The notes under the pieces are model-generated. The model was not told the origin of the DNA. It saw only the letters and a list, made by a program, of their open reading frames with translations, and made no database searches. A stretch of 64,000 nt of DNA, taken from positions 3,715,731 to 3,779,730 of the forward strand of contig CM067585.1 in the NCBI GenBank assembly GCA_034336665.1, read 5' to 3'. A program made the translations under genes and the position numbers. Positions 46,901 to 59,859 of the stretch are shown piece after piece (the stretch's first letter is position 1; each line of letters starts with the position of its first letter). The DNA comes from Luscinia megarhynchos (Eukaryota; Chordata; Aves; Passeriformes; Turdidae).

Positions 46901-48172
46901 AATAACCCTGGTGGTGTCTGTGCTGTGTCTGTCTGTCTGTCTTGGGAGAGACCCTGCTCAGGTGAAACCACCCAGTCTGGCTCAGTCCCACCTGCCTTCC
47001 TGCTCCCCCTGTGCCCACCTGAAGGGAACAGGGTTTGGATGACCCAGCACTGCACACATTTCTTTTTCAGGCAGCACTGAAGAGAGGAATTCTACCAGGT
47101 TTTATACTGAAGCTAATTTAACCCGATTTAGCACCACTTTGTATGTTCACTCTGCTTTCTGGGGTTATTTTTATTGCACTGGAGCTGTGCTTGCAGGCAC
47201 AGATGGTTCCCGAAATGAACAAAAGCAAACCCCACTCGAGCCGGCCTGGGAGCAGTTATATTAAAGTGTTACAATTTGGTTAAGAAGTAATTTGGGGCTG
47301 TGTTTTGATTTACACTAACTAAAATGTGCTGGTTCACCACAGAGATGCAATGAATTTATACGTGGCATTTGGCACACGTACCAACCATCTGGCCCCTGTG
47401 AAGAGTACACAGGGCATCACAGCCTCAGGGGCAATGTCTGAGCTATGCTTTGATCACCACCAGGAATTTTTTTATAGGACCAGCCCATCAGCAAACCTCA
47501 TTGAGCAGAGGCTTTTGCATTGGTGGATAAAGCATAAAGTAAAAAACAAGGGTAGTAAAGCAACAGGAGGTTACACATGTTATTGCTAATATCCTCTTGA
47601 ACACAGCCAAGAGGCTGATGAACCATAACTTGCATGTTTTAGACAAGATATTCTTTCCATATATGCACTTTTTGACCTCATTTTGTTGCTGCTTTTAAGG
47701 TAGAATTCTTCTGAAAGCAAAACTTCACAGTGGGGACAAAGAGGATGGAAATAATTACATGAATAGAAGAAGTCAAAGATTAAAAGCAAGAATTTAAAGA
47801 TGCTAAAGGCCAACCCCTCACAGTAATACTGCATAAAAAAAGAAATTGAGAAATAGTGACAGGGTATCACATCTGGTGGAAACAAAATTCATCCAAGTCT
47901 GCCAGCTGGTGCCAACAGCCCTTTATCTTCTCCTTCCCTTGTGTTATTGGTATTTGCATCACAATAGCACTGAGACCCACAGCAGCCAGCAGGGCTCAGC
48001 ACTCAGCCAGCAGCAGAGATACAATTCCTGCCCTGGAAGCTGGAGAGTTTACACCCACAAAAAGAGGAAAGATAATTAACTGTTCACTAGAGAAACACTC
48101 AGGTGTGTTTGGAGAGTGAAGTGGAGCCCACAGCACCCAGCTCAGTGCTGGCACCAGGTTTGCTCTCCAGGC

Positions 48173-48180
48173 TATAAAAG
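48173..48180 (+). promoter_or_regulatory. Isolated TATA-box-like motif
   Basis: TATAAAAG in the setting CCAGGCTATAAAAGCTGGGC, with flanking GC bases as in many core promoters and an AGATAA (GATA-type) motif about 100 bases upstream (near 48070). No convincing first exon follows. Confidence 0.22.
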
Positions 48181-48653
48181 CTGGGCTCTGCATCCCTCTG
48201 GAAGGCACGGGTGGCCCCAAACCAGGCTCACTGCCAGTGGTGTTGTTGCAAATTTTCCCTTTCATTTCAAGAACCCAAACTCCATTTCGTCCCAGGGCCA
48301 AGCAGCAGCAGGACAGAGCAGGACACTTTCTCCCTCCAGCCCAGGAGCTGTCCCAAAGCTCACCTTGCTCCCAGTGAGCAGCTGTGGCTTCTTGGGCTTG
48401 GGCTGGATAAGATGCCCTGTAAGGAACAGCTTCTCCTGGAGACTCAGGCAGATTTCAGCTACAAGGTACTTGGATGCAAGCAATGCCTGGAGTTTAGGCC
48501 ATCAGCTCTTATTGTGATTTCTGCTCAGCTTGCAAAGTTCCTTCTTGGCCAGCAGAAAAAGAGACCAAGAAAGCTGCACGGAGGTTCCACAGACACTATT
48601 TCTTCCACAAAGGGGTCCAGGCAGCAGTCCAAATACATAAAGTACTGAGGGGT

Positions 48654-48900
48654 GTTGTAGGGTCAGGGTGCCTTAGAAACAGACCAATAGCACAGGGGAT
48701 TGTGAAGCTGACCAGCTGCTAGGGATTTTAGGTAAAAAGTGACCTATCACCTAAGGGATGGAAAACGGACCAATTAAATCACAAAGAGATAAAGGGAGGG
48801 TCTGCAGAGGGGGTGAAATATTTCTAGCATTAATCATTCTAAGGAAGCAATTTCTTATCTAAGGGATGATTTTCCAGGGAGGCCCTGTCAGGGTTTCTGC
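48654..48900. other. LTR-like fragment of uncertain nature
   Basis: Starts TGTTGTAGGGTCAGGG and holds two CCAAT motifs (AGACCAATAGC, CGGACCAATTAAATC), as retroviral U3 regions often do, followed by AAAGGGAGGGTCTGCAGAGG. No terminal pair or target duplication is found and no second copy exists here, so this remains a guess. Confidence 0.2.
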
Positions 48901-50703
48901 TCCTTCCACAAGCAGCCTGACACTTTTACTCTCCCCTCCACAGCAGCAAAGCTGCCACCAAAACCCCCTCGCTCAGGGAGGTGGCCAAGAGGAGCCTTGG
49001 CCACCAAAGAGAGCAGTGAGAGGCTGGAGGGGTGGGTGATACTAAGGACCCAACAGTCCCAACCTGTCAGCACCCAGGACAGCAGGGCAAGAGCTTGGTT
49101 TAGCAGCTCTTGGATTCTTGTGCATCCCGTTTCCTGGCCAGGAGGGCCAGAACACAGACAGCCCGCCCAGGTGGCCAACACATGGCAGCTCCATGCCCAG
49201 AGCTGCTCAGGGAATGAGGGAGTGGAGATCCCTTTTGGATCAGCTGCTTCCAAAGTTGCAGGCAATGTCACTGCTCATCGTTTGGGCTGAATTGGAGACC
49301 AAGCTGAACTCTGCTGGCTTAATTAGCTAACCATAAATAACATGATTTACAAGACCTAAACATTTTAAAACACTCTGTTAATCATCTGAAACATAAATGC
49401 TTTAATTATAGACTAGTTCAAGACTGAAGTAACACAGGGATAAATGCAATAGAGCAGCTGTCTATGAATATTTTACAATGAGATTGCTCTTCGTTCTCTA
49501 GGTCCACAGGGACTGTCAGATTGGAAAGAACACATTCATTCTCTAAAATGCCTGTTCTACTTTCCCTGGGGGTGCCACTGCCCCCCAGCCACCCCCAGCT
49601 CTGCCAGTTTGCCAAAAGCTTTGTCCTCAGCTGAATGCTCACAGTGAGCTCAGAATTTGGGGTTCTCTGCTGCTTTGGCAAGACCTGTTCTTCTGTGGAT
49701 CTAGTTGTTGCCAAGCTCAATCACTTGAAGGACTCCCTTGACTACAGCTCTGGACCAGCCCCCAAAATCCACATGGTCATCTTTAAAATCTACAGAGAAA
49801 GTGCAGTTTTCCTTTTCTCTTTATAACCCAGTTTCATTAACAGTTGTATAAAGGGAACAACATCCTTGAAAATAAGGCCACGAATGCCCAAGGGAGACAA
49901 ACTACAAAAGACAACCCACAAGTCAGTGGTATAAATAATTTATCCATGAGCCCCAGCTCCAGCCTAGTATCACTCTGGTCACTAAATTTGACTCCAGCTG
50001 AGACCATGTCTACTGAGCAAATGCAGCCCCAAGGTGGAGAACAATCAGCATTTTCCTGGCTTTGTCTGGCTGATTCCAAGACTTGCATCTCACGGCAGCC
50101 TGGATATTCTTATGAGCTGTGTGCTGGTGTAAGAGCAGCCCAGGAAAGCCCAGCCAGGAGCACTCCTGCAGCTCATGCTGTACCAAAACAATATAAAAAA
50201 TATATCTTACTCCAAAGAGATGCAACAGAACAGCCATTGGTGCTTTGTCCAAGTCTGGACATATCTCCCTGGTCCTGGATGTCAGGCTTTGATATCGAGA
50301 AAATAACAAAAGAGACTTACATATTCCTTCTGCTGACATTCTTATTTCATAAGGAAAATTCAAAATGTCTCTTAATTCGAGTCAGTATAATTTAGTCTAA
50401 AGATAAAAGCACTCAAAGGCTTTTATTCTAAGTATCAATATGATGGTCACAGGTCTCTAATTTACTGTAAAATATGAGCAAACAGACAAACTGAATCAGC
50501 CCCCAGAGAGCAGAAGGCAGGCAGCCAATTCCACCTTCAGACAAGGAGCATTCCATCCCGGGGTTCTGTTGAACACCTGCAATACATTGATTGCACTTAA
50601 GCAGCCACCATTAGAATGTTAATGCCATCTCTGCCTCCAAAACACAGGATTTTTCACACACAAAGCACGAGCTCTTCAGTGTTCTGGGGTTGTTTTTTGT
50701 TGC
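48901..50703. other. Single-copy non-coding DNA
   Basis: No gene or repeat recognised. The 183-codon plus-strand ORF 49844-50395 is the longest frame; its sequence shows no signal, membrane segment or domain that I recognise. Confidence 0.45.
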
Positions 50704-50724
50704 TTTTTTTTTTTTTTTTTTTTT
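50704..50724. repeat. Poly(T) run
   Basis: Twenty-one consecutive T. Confidence 0.95.
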
Positions 50725-52143
50725 GCTATATGAAGTAAATGGCCCAAGTGATTTTTTTCTTTAACTACAGGCTGGAAACTCCGTTCCTGTTACATTGACA
50801 ACAATCTATTAGTTCAGGAAATCAAGTTTTTGCTCAGTACAGGAGGGGGAAAAGATACTTAAGCTTTTATGTCAGTTCATTCTCTATTAATGATAAACAT
50901 TGGGAGCCTGGCTAGAATAGATCATTGCTACGAGTATATTAAGAATTAACAGCAGCAGAGCAGTAATTAAACACCAAATGGCTGTGCCTACTCTGCTGCC
51001 AAAGCACTTCACTGCACACCTGGCCTGGGCAGGAGCAGGGGCCACAGAGCGGGGGGCCACAGAGGGGGAGCCCAGTGCCCCCAGAAAATGCCAACAGACC
51101 TCTGGGAACCCTTCAGCCTCCCCTAATCCTGGTGGGAAGGTCACCAGCATCCCAGGAGATCAGCCTCCATGAAAAACAATTGCTGTTGTATCACTGCTTC
51201 TAGTGCTGGAATGAAATTTTAACTTTTCCATTCTGCTATTATCGTGGTTTTTTTCCTACTGGTTTCTCTTACCAGTTATTGCCTCAAATTCAGGCTCCAA
51301 CATTCCAAATGTTTATTTATGCTGCCACAATAAATATTTAGTGTATTCTGTTTGCCTCATGTTTTCCTCTTCCTCCCTTATTCGATGCTTCCAGATTTAT
51401 TAAATACAAGTGCCCTAAAGCATAGCAGGCTTGTTATCCCTTTGGAGGACCCCAGGACATATTTGGTTTATTAACCATCTCAGATCAAAGCAGTTAATTT
51501 ATATTAGTGTAAATGAAATACACAAATTACCTTAATGAGAATCTAAAACTTAATTTCATGTTGTGTAATACATCATCTGAAAACACTTAAGTTCAGCCTC
51601 AATTTTCTACTCAGGTTCAACCATGCCCATGAATTCCCTTATCATCCAAAATACTTAGAAGACAACAAAGATTTTTTGTTTAAATAAAATATATATTTCC
51701 ATTCTGTCTTTTAAGATTACTCTTCCTCCCAAAAGAGCTTTTCTAAGCAACTTTCCACAGCTTAAAGTTCTGTTCAGTTTAAATAAGTGTCCGCACATTC
51801 TGATGACTATCTGAAGTTCCTCCAAACTGCTGTGGGGAAAAAAAATGAATCAGATTGAGCCCAGTGTGCATCGTGTCTCTTAAGAGATCCAGCTCCCAGG
51901 CCCTGGGAGGAAAGCTTAAAAAGAGATTTTCAGAATTTCAATTCTTTTGCCAAAATGCAGCCAACACACTGGGCTTTGATCCCTGTTTAGTGCCCACCAC
52001 CCACCTCTGGAGCTCCAGCCTGGCTGCTCACATCATGCCAAAACCTCCAGAGTCCCAGCCAAAAATTCTACTTAGTCCAATGCCAAAGCTGGTTTAGAAT
52101 TTTGTTATGTCACACATTCAGTCAGGAGAGCTTAAATGCCTGG
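50725..52143. other. Single-copy non-coding DNA
   Basis: AT-rich in 51180-51720. Apart from the weak ORF above, nothing recognised. Confidence 0.4.
50887..51150 (-). other. Weak ORF with a membrane-like segment
   Basis: An 87-codon minus-strand frame whose last third contains ITALLLLILNILVAMIY, long and apolar enough to span a membrane, followed by a short polar tail. The upstream part is rich in Ala, Pro and Arg. I see no clear splice acceptor, and AT-rich DNA such as TTAATTCTTAATATACTC readily encodes Leu/Ile runs. I favour chance but record it because it is the only ORF here with a plausible structural feature. Confidence 0.1.
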
Positions 52144-52160
52144 TTTTTTTTTTTTTTTTT
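52144..52160. repeat. Poly(T) run
   Basis: Seventeen consecutive T. Confidence 0.95.
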
Positions 52161-52704
52161 GCTTTGCTTACAGAACTCAATTGTTTCCAGAAGATTTTTG
52201 GTTTTGTCCAGCAGTTGGGCCCTGCAGCTCCTCCCAGAGAGGTGACAGCAGCCCCCGGGGGAAGGTAACACGTGCTAACACACACAGGGACAAGCTGATA
52301 AAGCAGAACTGAAAAGCTCTGTAACAAAAGATAAGGCTGCTCCAGCAGCCAGGTAGCCCAGCCCCAGCCCTGCGAGCCAGGTTTGCTCTGAGAGCACATT
52401 GGATGTGCCACAAACACATCCCTGCTCCCCCGCTCCTGCACTGCTGCCAGTCAGGAGCTGCTTCTCCCCACTGCTGCCCACTCTGACAGTCAGCAGATTG
52501 ATGCTTGCTTTGTTTCCTCTTTTCCTGAGCAAAGGTGATGCAGACTTTCCCTGTAAAAGAGGGAAGAGGACTCTGCTGCACCAAGCACAGCTCTCCTGGG
52601 TGCACCCTGCAGGGACACCCCAGTAACCAGCCTTTGGAGCAGCAGCATCTGCCAGATTCTGCTCATTTCAAAAACCAAACTGGCCTAAGAAAAGATAATC
52701 ACAT
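52161..52704. other. Single-copy non-coding DNA
   Basis: Nothing recognised. Ends with TCACAT (52699-52704), the left target duplication of the next LTR. Confidence 0.45.
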
Positions 52705-53084
52705 TGTGGACACTGCTGAAGGCTCAGGGAAAAATCCAACTCAGATTTTTTCCCAGGCTGTTGGCTTTCTAAGCTCCAGGTCAGATCTTTCCCAGGCTGG
52801 GGACTCTCTCAAAAAAAACCCCCCAAAAAAAAAAAAAAAAACCAGAGATTAACACCTAGTGTTGATCACAAAAGAGTAAGTGTACTATGCAAAGTTTTGC
52901 TAAAAGCATGTTTTCAAAAAGTGTTTTTTTCTTAAACCAATAAGCCTTTTCTATTCTATATTACACAAACTATCCTATATAAGTACAGTAACCTTTAAAT
53001 GAACCACTTCTTCTTACTGCCTTAGAAAAAAAAAAAAAAGTGTGTGTGTGTATTACTATATTCACCATTCCTAATTAAACAACA
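52705..53084 (+). mobile_element. 380-bp-family solo LTR, copy 2, with 6-bp duplication
   Basis: Starts TGTGGACACTGCTGAAGGC and ends AAACAACA, flanked by perfect TCACAT duplications (52699-52704 and 53085-53090). It is inverted relative to 14655-15032. A CTATATAAGTAC promoter box lies near 52975. It contains a long A run (52820-52840) and an A-run/GT repeat (53028-53052) not seen in copy 1, so its poly(A)-signal region is altered. The 6-bp duplication points to ERVK-type integration. Confidence 0.9.
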
Positions 53085-56000
53085 TCACATCACTGATGCT
53101 CTTGCAGGACTCCAGCCTGCAGCAGTTTTACCTGTCTCTCATGAGATCTGGATTCAGAGCATGTCTGGGGGTGAAAAGAAGCAGAGCAATGTTCATCTGG
53201 TTCCCACTCTCAGACATGTGTTCTTGAAAACTCCGCCCTTATCCTCACATTATTTGCTTTATGAAACACTCTGAAAGAAATCAACTTTGGAAGGACTTCT
53301 ATCAAATATACATATTAGCAGTTTTCATTGTGACCTATTTCTCAGGCATTCTCATGTCAGAGTATTTATAGCAGTTCTGCAGAAAGGACTGAAATTAGAA
53401 AAACTCCCTGAATAGAGCAGCAGGCACATTGTGGTTCTTTTTATTATTTAAATGTGTTCCTTTCACTCCAAACAGCAAAATTAAATAAGGAGGGAAAAGA
53501 AATATTCTAGTAGTCAGAACATTTCAAGTGACTTGCATTCCTATCAGTGTCCACATCTCTATATTCATGCACAGAAGCAATGGCAATGCAGCAATTCTAT
53601 CTGGCAAACCGAGTTAAATCTCATCCATAAAATGTGCCATTTAAATTCCAGGAGGGCTAATGAACAGCACAGGAGAAGAGACCACAAGAAAAAAGAAACA
53701 CAATAAGAAATTGGAAACAGCTTTCAATGACTGCAATGTACTTCTCTTCCCAGACCTGCTCTGTGGGTTTTCATTTGCTGAAGGTGTGGACACCTGCCAG
53801 TTTGCTGGAGCAGATAAGCCAGTGGAACCCATCAGCCATCTGTTCTCATCCCACACACAGCCCAAAAAGCATCATAAATATGCAAAGAACCACACACCCC
53901 CCGAGGGAGCAGCTGGATAACAATAGCTTTAATTTTTCATTTGTTTATTTGATTTGCTGTAATGAAGGAGCTACTGGAGCAACATCTGAAACAAGTGAAA
54001 TGCAACAAATGGAACTTTAGGGCAAAATACATCTCTCAGAAGCAAATCTGCTTCTGTTTGATTTGGTGCTGGTGTGGGTTGTTTGAGTTCACACTCTTTG
54101 CTCAGTCATTAGCACCACTGTGTCATGGACAGGGCTCTGGCTTTGTTCAAGTATTAACTCCTCACTTAGAGAGACTCAGTTAATCTACAAGGAGACATTT
54201 CCATGGCTCTGTCACTCACCATCAGAATATCTCATTTAATGCTCGGAGCAAGCTGGAGGAGCCACTGCCCCAGCACAGCTGAGTGATGTAACACATTTTG
54301 CTATCAAAGATGTTGAAAGCATTTCCCCCCGATCTTTGCAATTCAATGGCATCAAAAAGCATAATTACAACTGGAGGGCAGGGATGAATGGATTGATGTA
54401 AAATCACTTGAACAAAACCATCATAATTAAAAAATGACAGGAAGCCTGGGGTAACCAGCACTGGAGAAGAGAACCAACCACAGAAAAAGGCCTTCAGAAC
54501 AACTTAAAAAACTCAATTTTTTCACAAGGGACAGAAAATAGCCCCAGACCCCAAACCCACCCTCAGGAGCTCCTCACTGTTACAACCAACCAGCAAACAA
54601 TTACTACAGGTATTTGTGCAGAAACGACCCTCAAGATGATCTTCTTGGATAATTGCTGGAGGACACTGAACCGATGGGATTATTTTAATGTTGCCTGGAT
54701 TTTGCAGGAATAAAAATTTTGCAGCTTTTGGAGAAGCTGCCTTTGAGGAACAGGATCCTCCTGCTGAGAGGGGACTCAGAGCAGAAAGACAAAAACCTTC
54801 TCCCAATATTCCCAATGCTTCCATCGGAGCTTTAATGCATCTTACTTCAACCAGCAATTCTGAAGAGGAAATAGCAATCTTCATTAAGGATTAGGCAAAC
54901 AATTAACTTATTATGTTCAATCTTTTTAATGTGTGTCTGGGTACACAGGAACAAAAATAAACACAGTTTAAGCACACTACAAGGGGCAAACCTGTGTTTG
55001 TTTCCTTATTCCAAATGAGCTCTTAGTTTTGCCTTTGTCTCCAACTTATAACTCTGGAATCATTTATATAATTTAAACTCAGTTGAACCAGGCTGATTAA
55101 TTGGGAAATTATAGCAAGTTTTTGCAGTAAGTTTAAGGGGGCAAGGATTTAGTCCTTGATCACTATCCTTTGGTCTACACTGCTCAGAGAACTCCCCACC
55201 CTCAGCCCGAGGCCAGATGGGCCTGACCAGGCTGTAACAGCTTTTTAATTGTGTTTAGATTATTAACATGTTTTTCTATTCATATATCTGGCTTCCAAGG
55301 AGCAGGTACCACACTGCAATGCTGCTTATGAGGCATCAACTTGAGCGTAAAACACAAGAGCCACCTTCAAGCACCCCCCTCCTCCTCATTCCTTGCATCT
55401 CTGTGTAAAAAAAAAAGGCACTAAAGCAGCAGCAGCAAATGCCTGATGTTTTCAACAAAACTTTGTCACATTCTAAGATTCTGCTCTAAGCTTTTTTGTC
55501 TGTTTTATTTTATGGCACTTTTAATGAGAGGTTTCAACAACCCCATCATTAAATGAAAAGGAAAGAAATAGGAAAAAGAAAAAAATAATTAAATTTTTTT
55601 AAGATTATTTCTGAAGGAAAATGGTACTATATCATTTTAAATGTTTAAAATCCAGCTGACTCCAGCATTTCTGCTGATGACTTCAGCAACTCACAGAGCA
55701 ATTTAAAGAAATTAAGGCAGCTGGGAAATACAGTCTATAGTAAAACTACATAGATTATCCTATTTCAGAGGAGAAATAGCACAAGAGATGTTCTTAACTT
55801 CCGAGGATCTTCCATAAATCACACATTTGTGTGGAGTTTGACACCAATCCTCACCATTGTGTCCCACAGGACAGAGACACCAACACCTGGGACTCATTCA
55901 CCTGTGAAAACCAGGCACAGAGAGGGGGAAGGAGCCTCACTGCAGCAAATGCATCCAAGGAAGGTGCAAATTATACTGAGAAGTGCAGCTGCTGTGAACA

Positions 56001-56234
56001 CCAAAGCCCTCAAGTGCTTCTTACCAGACCCATAGAACCACTCCCCTCTCCATGTGCTGTTCCCAAGAGCCAGGACACAGAGGATGCCCTCCGGAAATAC
56101 ACATTGGAGAGGTGTGGGGATCTTTCTATCTACCTGTCCATCTCTAGAACGTGGGAATCATCAACCCCACCTGAACTCCAGGCATGGATCCGTGCCTCTC
56201 ACTCAAAGTCACTCATCAGAGGACACAGCCTTAA
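53085..56234. other. Single-copy non-coding DNA
   Basis: About 3.1 kb with no gene or repeat recognised. AT-rich near 53440-53500 and 55490-55660. Confidence 0.45.
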
Positions 56235-56475
56235 GCTGCACCTAAGGAAGTTTGGGTTATATGTTAGAAATATAAATTATTCACTGAAAGAGTGATTGGG
56301 CAATGGAATTGTCTGTCCAGGGTGGTGGAGTCACCATCTCTGAATGTGTTTAAAAAAGGCTGGGCGTGGCACAGTGCCATGGTTTAGTTGATGAGGAGGT
56401 GTTAGGTCACAGGTTGAACTCCGTGATCCTAAAGGTCTTTTCCACCCTGGTTCATTCTGTGATTCTATGTAATAG
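56235..56475 (+). mobile_element. CR1 LINE 3' fragment
   Basis: AAGTTTGGGTTATATGTTAG, GGCAATGGAATTGTCTGTCC, GTGGTGGAGTCACCATCTCT, CTAAAGGTCTTTTCCACCCT and the tail CATTCTGTGATTCTATG are CR1 3' blocks in plus orientation. Confidence 0.92.
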
Positions 56476-59374
56476 GGACTCCACCACGGACCCCAGAATG
56501 ATCAGTTCACAGCTCCCAAGCTTGTCCTTTCAGAGTTTTCTCCAGGCACTGCCCTGCCAGTCCTTTGTGGCTTTTTTAAATTCCCGGTTGGAAGCCACCC
56601 AAGCCTGGAGAGAAGCCCCAAGACCAAGGAAATGATGCACCACACCTGTTTTAGCAGCTAACAATAGTGGGTGTCGCTGCCAAACAAAACTGGCATGGTA
56701 AACTGTGAACTCCTGAAAAGTGCTGAAATACATCACTGCCCAAGGAATGCTCTCTATCCTAAATTTGCCCCTCCATACTGGAGGGATTTCCTGCAGAAAG
56801 ATGTCTGCAAAGTGGTGCAAGTTAAGAGTCATTACAAATGTGATACCTTACTAAGGAGGATGATAAAAACTTACGGTTTTATCCCAAAGCAGGTTCTGGG
56901 AAGACGCCCGAGGATTGAAGGGATCCAGGCACTCACTCTTGCTCCAGAGTGAGCATTTAGTTTATTTATCTCCCACTGAATATCCCAGTACTGCTGCTTT
57001 CCAAGGGGGAAAGCCTTGTAAGAACTTGTAGGATTTTGGGGCAGTTGTACAGCTGTGGACAGAGTGATCTCACCCAAACTGCTGCTGCTCCCTGAGAGCT
57101 TTGTCTCATTCTCCTTACTACAACTGAGATTTGTTACTGTAAGTACTGCTAATGCAGCTTTGGAACTCACTGTGGAAGGTGGAAGGAAGCTCACAGAACC
57201 AAAATCACATGGAAGCTACAAGCAGGATGAAGTGGGGATGGTGGGACTGAACCTATTTGGGTTTCTCCCACCCGTATAAGTTAGAGGGTGCCCTGATGCT
57301 TCTGGGACTCTGCTGACATTTATTCCCATTAATCCTGCAGAAATGTTGTGGAAAGTTTCATAACATAAAGCACTTTTCCCTTTTCTTCCCTCTGAGTTTT
57401 CTTGGCACTAATCCACACTTTACTTAGGGTTCTGAGCCTAATAAAGTGGAAATATTCCCAGTTGCTGGTGATGGAAATGGAGATCCTCACACAACAAGGT
57501 TCCCCGGTGTTTTGAGCAAACATGAAACACAAGTAAAGGGTCTGATGGTAAAGCTGAGTGTTGGCACTGGGCAACCCTGGTTTCACCTGCCAGGAGAGAG
57601 GGCAGGCGAAGAGGGGCAGCTTGCTTGGCAGAGGAGATGAAACAATAAAGTTGTGCTAGGCTGAAGCTATGAGAACTGAAGCTTAGCCTTGATGCTTTTT
57701 GGGCTTTGATGCTTTTAAGTCAAAAAAGAAGTCTGGGCTAAGGGAACCAGGAGGGAGGAGCAGAGAGAAAGGAAAATAAAAGAAATGTGGAAGCTAATCC
57801 CAAGCACTGTGAAAAGGTCATGTGCTTCGATATGAGTAATTAATTTTCTTAGAGCAATGTTGAAAAGGTTAACCTGATTTATGGAATGCAATTTAATTTA
57901 AAATGTGTTGTGTACCTTGTTAAAAGAGTCCAAATGTGGCTGCTAATTCTGTGGACTGACACAGCTGACGCGGCCTGGTAATACCCTGGTGAGAGGGGGA
58001 ACACGTGTCAGTCAATAATTAGACATGGCTTATTGAAATTTGAGGGGGAAGGAAAATTGGTAGAAATGCTGAGAGAACAACTGTTCTCTATGCCCAGGGC
58101 TCACAGTGTCCCCTTGCAATTTCCTGCTCTGTGGAGCACTCGGTGATTCATTTGGAGGTAGGTTTGTGCTCAGAGTGGTTTATCATGGTGCTTTGAGACA
58201 GGAGTAAAAATGCCAGATCTGTACCGGTCAGCCAACGCTGCCCCTTGACCTTCATTCTGTCAATTCTTCTTGCAAAAACCAAACTAATCACCCCCCTCCT
58301 TCCTTGATGACTTGGTAAAGCAAGAGGCTGAAAAATCTGTCCCAGTGGTGCTTGTACACAGAAGTTAGTAATAACTAAATAACACAGGCTCTAGGGATCC
58401 TCAGCCAGAAGGGCTTGTGGTCAAAATTTCCAGTCTGAAAACTTTTGTCCTAATCTACTCCTTGTTCAGCTGCTCATCCTCCCTGGGCTCTGTGGGGTCC
58501 CTGTTCCTGCCAGTCCTGGGGAGGTGTGCCCAGCATCCCCCTCCACAGCAGGAGGGCATCCCATGGGGATGCAGCCCTGAAGCCACAGTCTGCCCAGGCT
58601 GCAGTGAAATATTTCATTTCATTTTCACTTTCTCTCAGTCTCCAAGGCCAGCAGCCAGAGTTACTCCCTGCATGTTTTGTAGCCACTCCTTTAGTGAGCA
58701 ATTAATGGTGTGTGAATCAGTAACAGCTGTAGGGTATTCTGTGGGGTGCCATATTCCCCAAAACATGTGTGCAATGTTCCCATAATGTTCCTTCCCACAA
58801 TGAGTGCCTGCTCATTTGGTTTGGTACACTGCAGGTTAACAGAGGAACTATTGCAATCCTAAAACTGGTTGACAGGGTAAATATTTCTAGAAGGAGCAGA
58901 ATAAATAGATTAATTAATAGGTATCTAAGGTACCTCTGGTTCCTAAACTGGTTTGGTAAACTGGCTGCCAAAATTGTGTGGCTACAAAGAGTGGCTTTGG
59001 CAGTGGCAGCTCCAGCTGCACGGGACCAGGACCTGTGTTTTTGGGAGAGCTCACCTGGCCCCAGGTGAGCAGGAGGCAGGAGATCTGCTGCTGAAATGTG
59101 GTTATGTTTTCACCAAGAAGCCAGAAATATGTTCTGTGTTCAGTATGGAGATTGCCATCAATCCCAAGAGTGTTCCTACACTGTGTTCCTAAGCTGTGTG
59201 CAAGTGGACTTTCAAGTTATGGTAGACTCAGACTGTAGTTGTTGTATTGTCAGTGCTCAGCAATTGCTGCATGACAGGTGCTGTGCCTGCATCCTTCCAG
59301 GACCTCTTGTGCATCATTTGTCTTCAAATGGAGGAAAATCAGCCAAGCTGGACCTCAGAAGGGTTTTTGGATGA
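56476..59374. other. Single-copy non-coding DNA
   Basis: No gene or repeat recognised in about 2.9 kb. Confidence 0.45.
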
Positions 59375-59490
59375 TGATCACAGCATTCAGTCCCTGGTCC
59401 AGTGAAAAGTGTCCCTGCCAGTAGAAGGGGGGTTGGAATGAGATGAGCTTTAAGGTCCTTTCAAACTCAAACCACCCTGTGATTCTTAAT
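59375..59490 (+). mobile_element. CR1 LINE 3' end fragment
   Basis: GTGAAAAGTGTCCCTGCCAG, GAATGAGATGAGCTTTAAGG, TCCTTTCAAACTCAAACCAC and CCTGTGATTCTTAATC follow the CR1 3' end in plus orientation. Confidence 0.88.
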
Positions 59491-59859
59491 CTTTTGGTGT
59501 TACTTCTGCTGAGAAAAAGAACATGTGTGTATTGGGCTTTCCTGCAAGACCTTATCAAAGTTCCTGGAGAAATGGAACAAACTTGTTTAAAACATTGAAT
59601 GGGGAGAGGCAAGAGCAGCTTGTAGTTACATTGATCTTTCAGGTTCCTAATGCTGTGACATTGAGGACTAAAAATTTTCTGACATTTTATAAAAAATTCT
59701 TGTCTGAAAGGGAGAGGAGGATGGAAGAAACTTCTGCCTGTCCTCTATAACCCCATCTATTCTCATGTTCCCTTCTGCAAACAAAGTTCCTCCCCACCTT
59801 TACCCAGAGCTGGTTTATATTGCCATCACCAAATTAGCTCAGGAAGATGCATCTTGTGA
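59491..59859. other. Single-copy non-coding DNA
   Basis: Nothing recognised. Confidence 0.4.

Larger units (their letters stand above)
43443..48653. other. Long single-copy stretch without recognised repeats
   Basis: More than 5 kb in which I recognise no LTR, CR1 or gene. AT-rich, CpG-retaining parts occur near 43740-43880 and 45100-45260. Two TATA-like motifs are listed separately. A 14-base unit CTGGAATGTTAAAG is directly repeated at about 46125-46160. Confidence 0.45.

Noticed and set aside
49844..50395. 183-codon ORF
   Set aside because: No domain, membrane segment or signal peptide is recognisable, and overlapping frames on the other strand are of similar quality.
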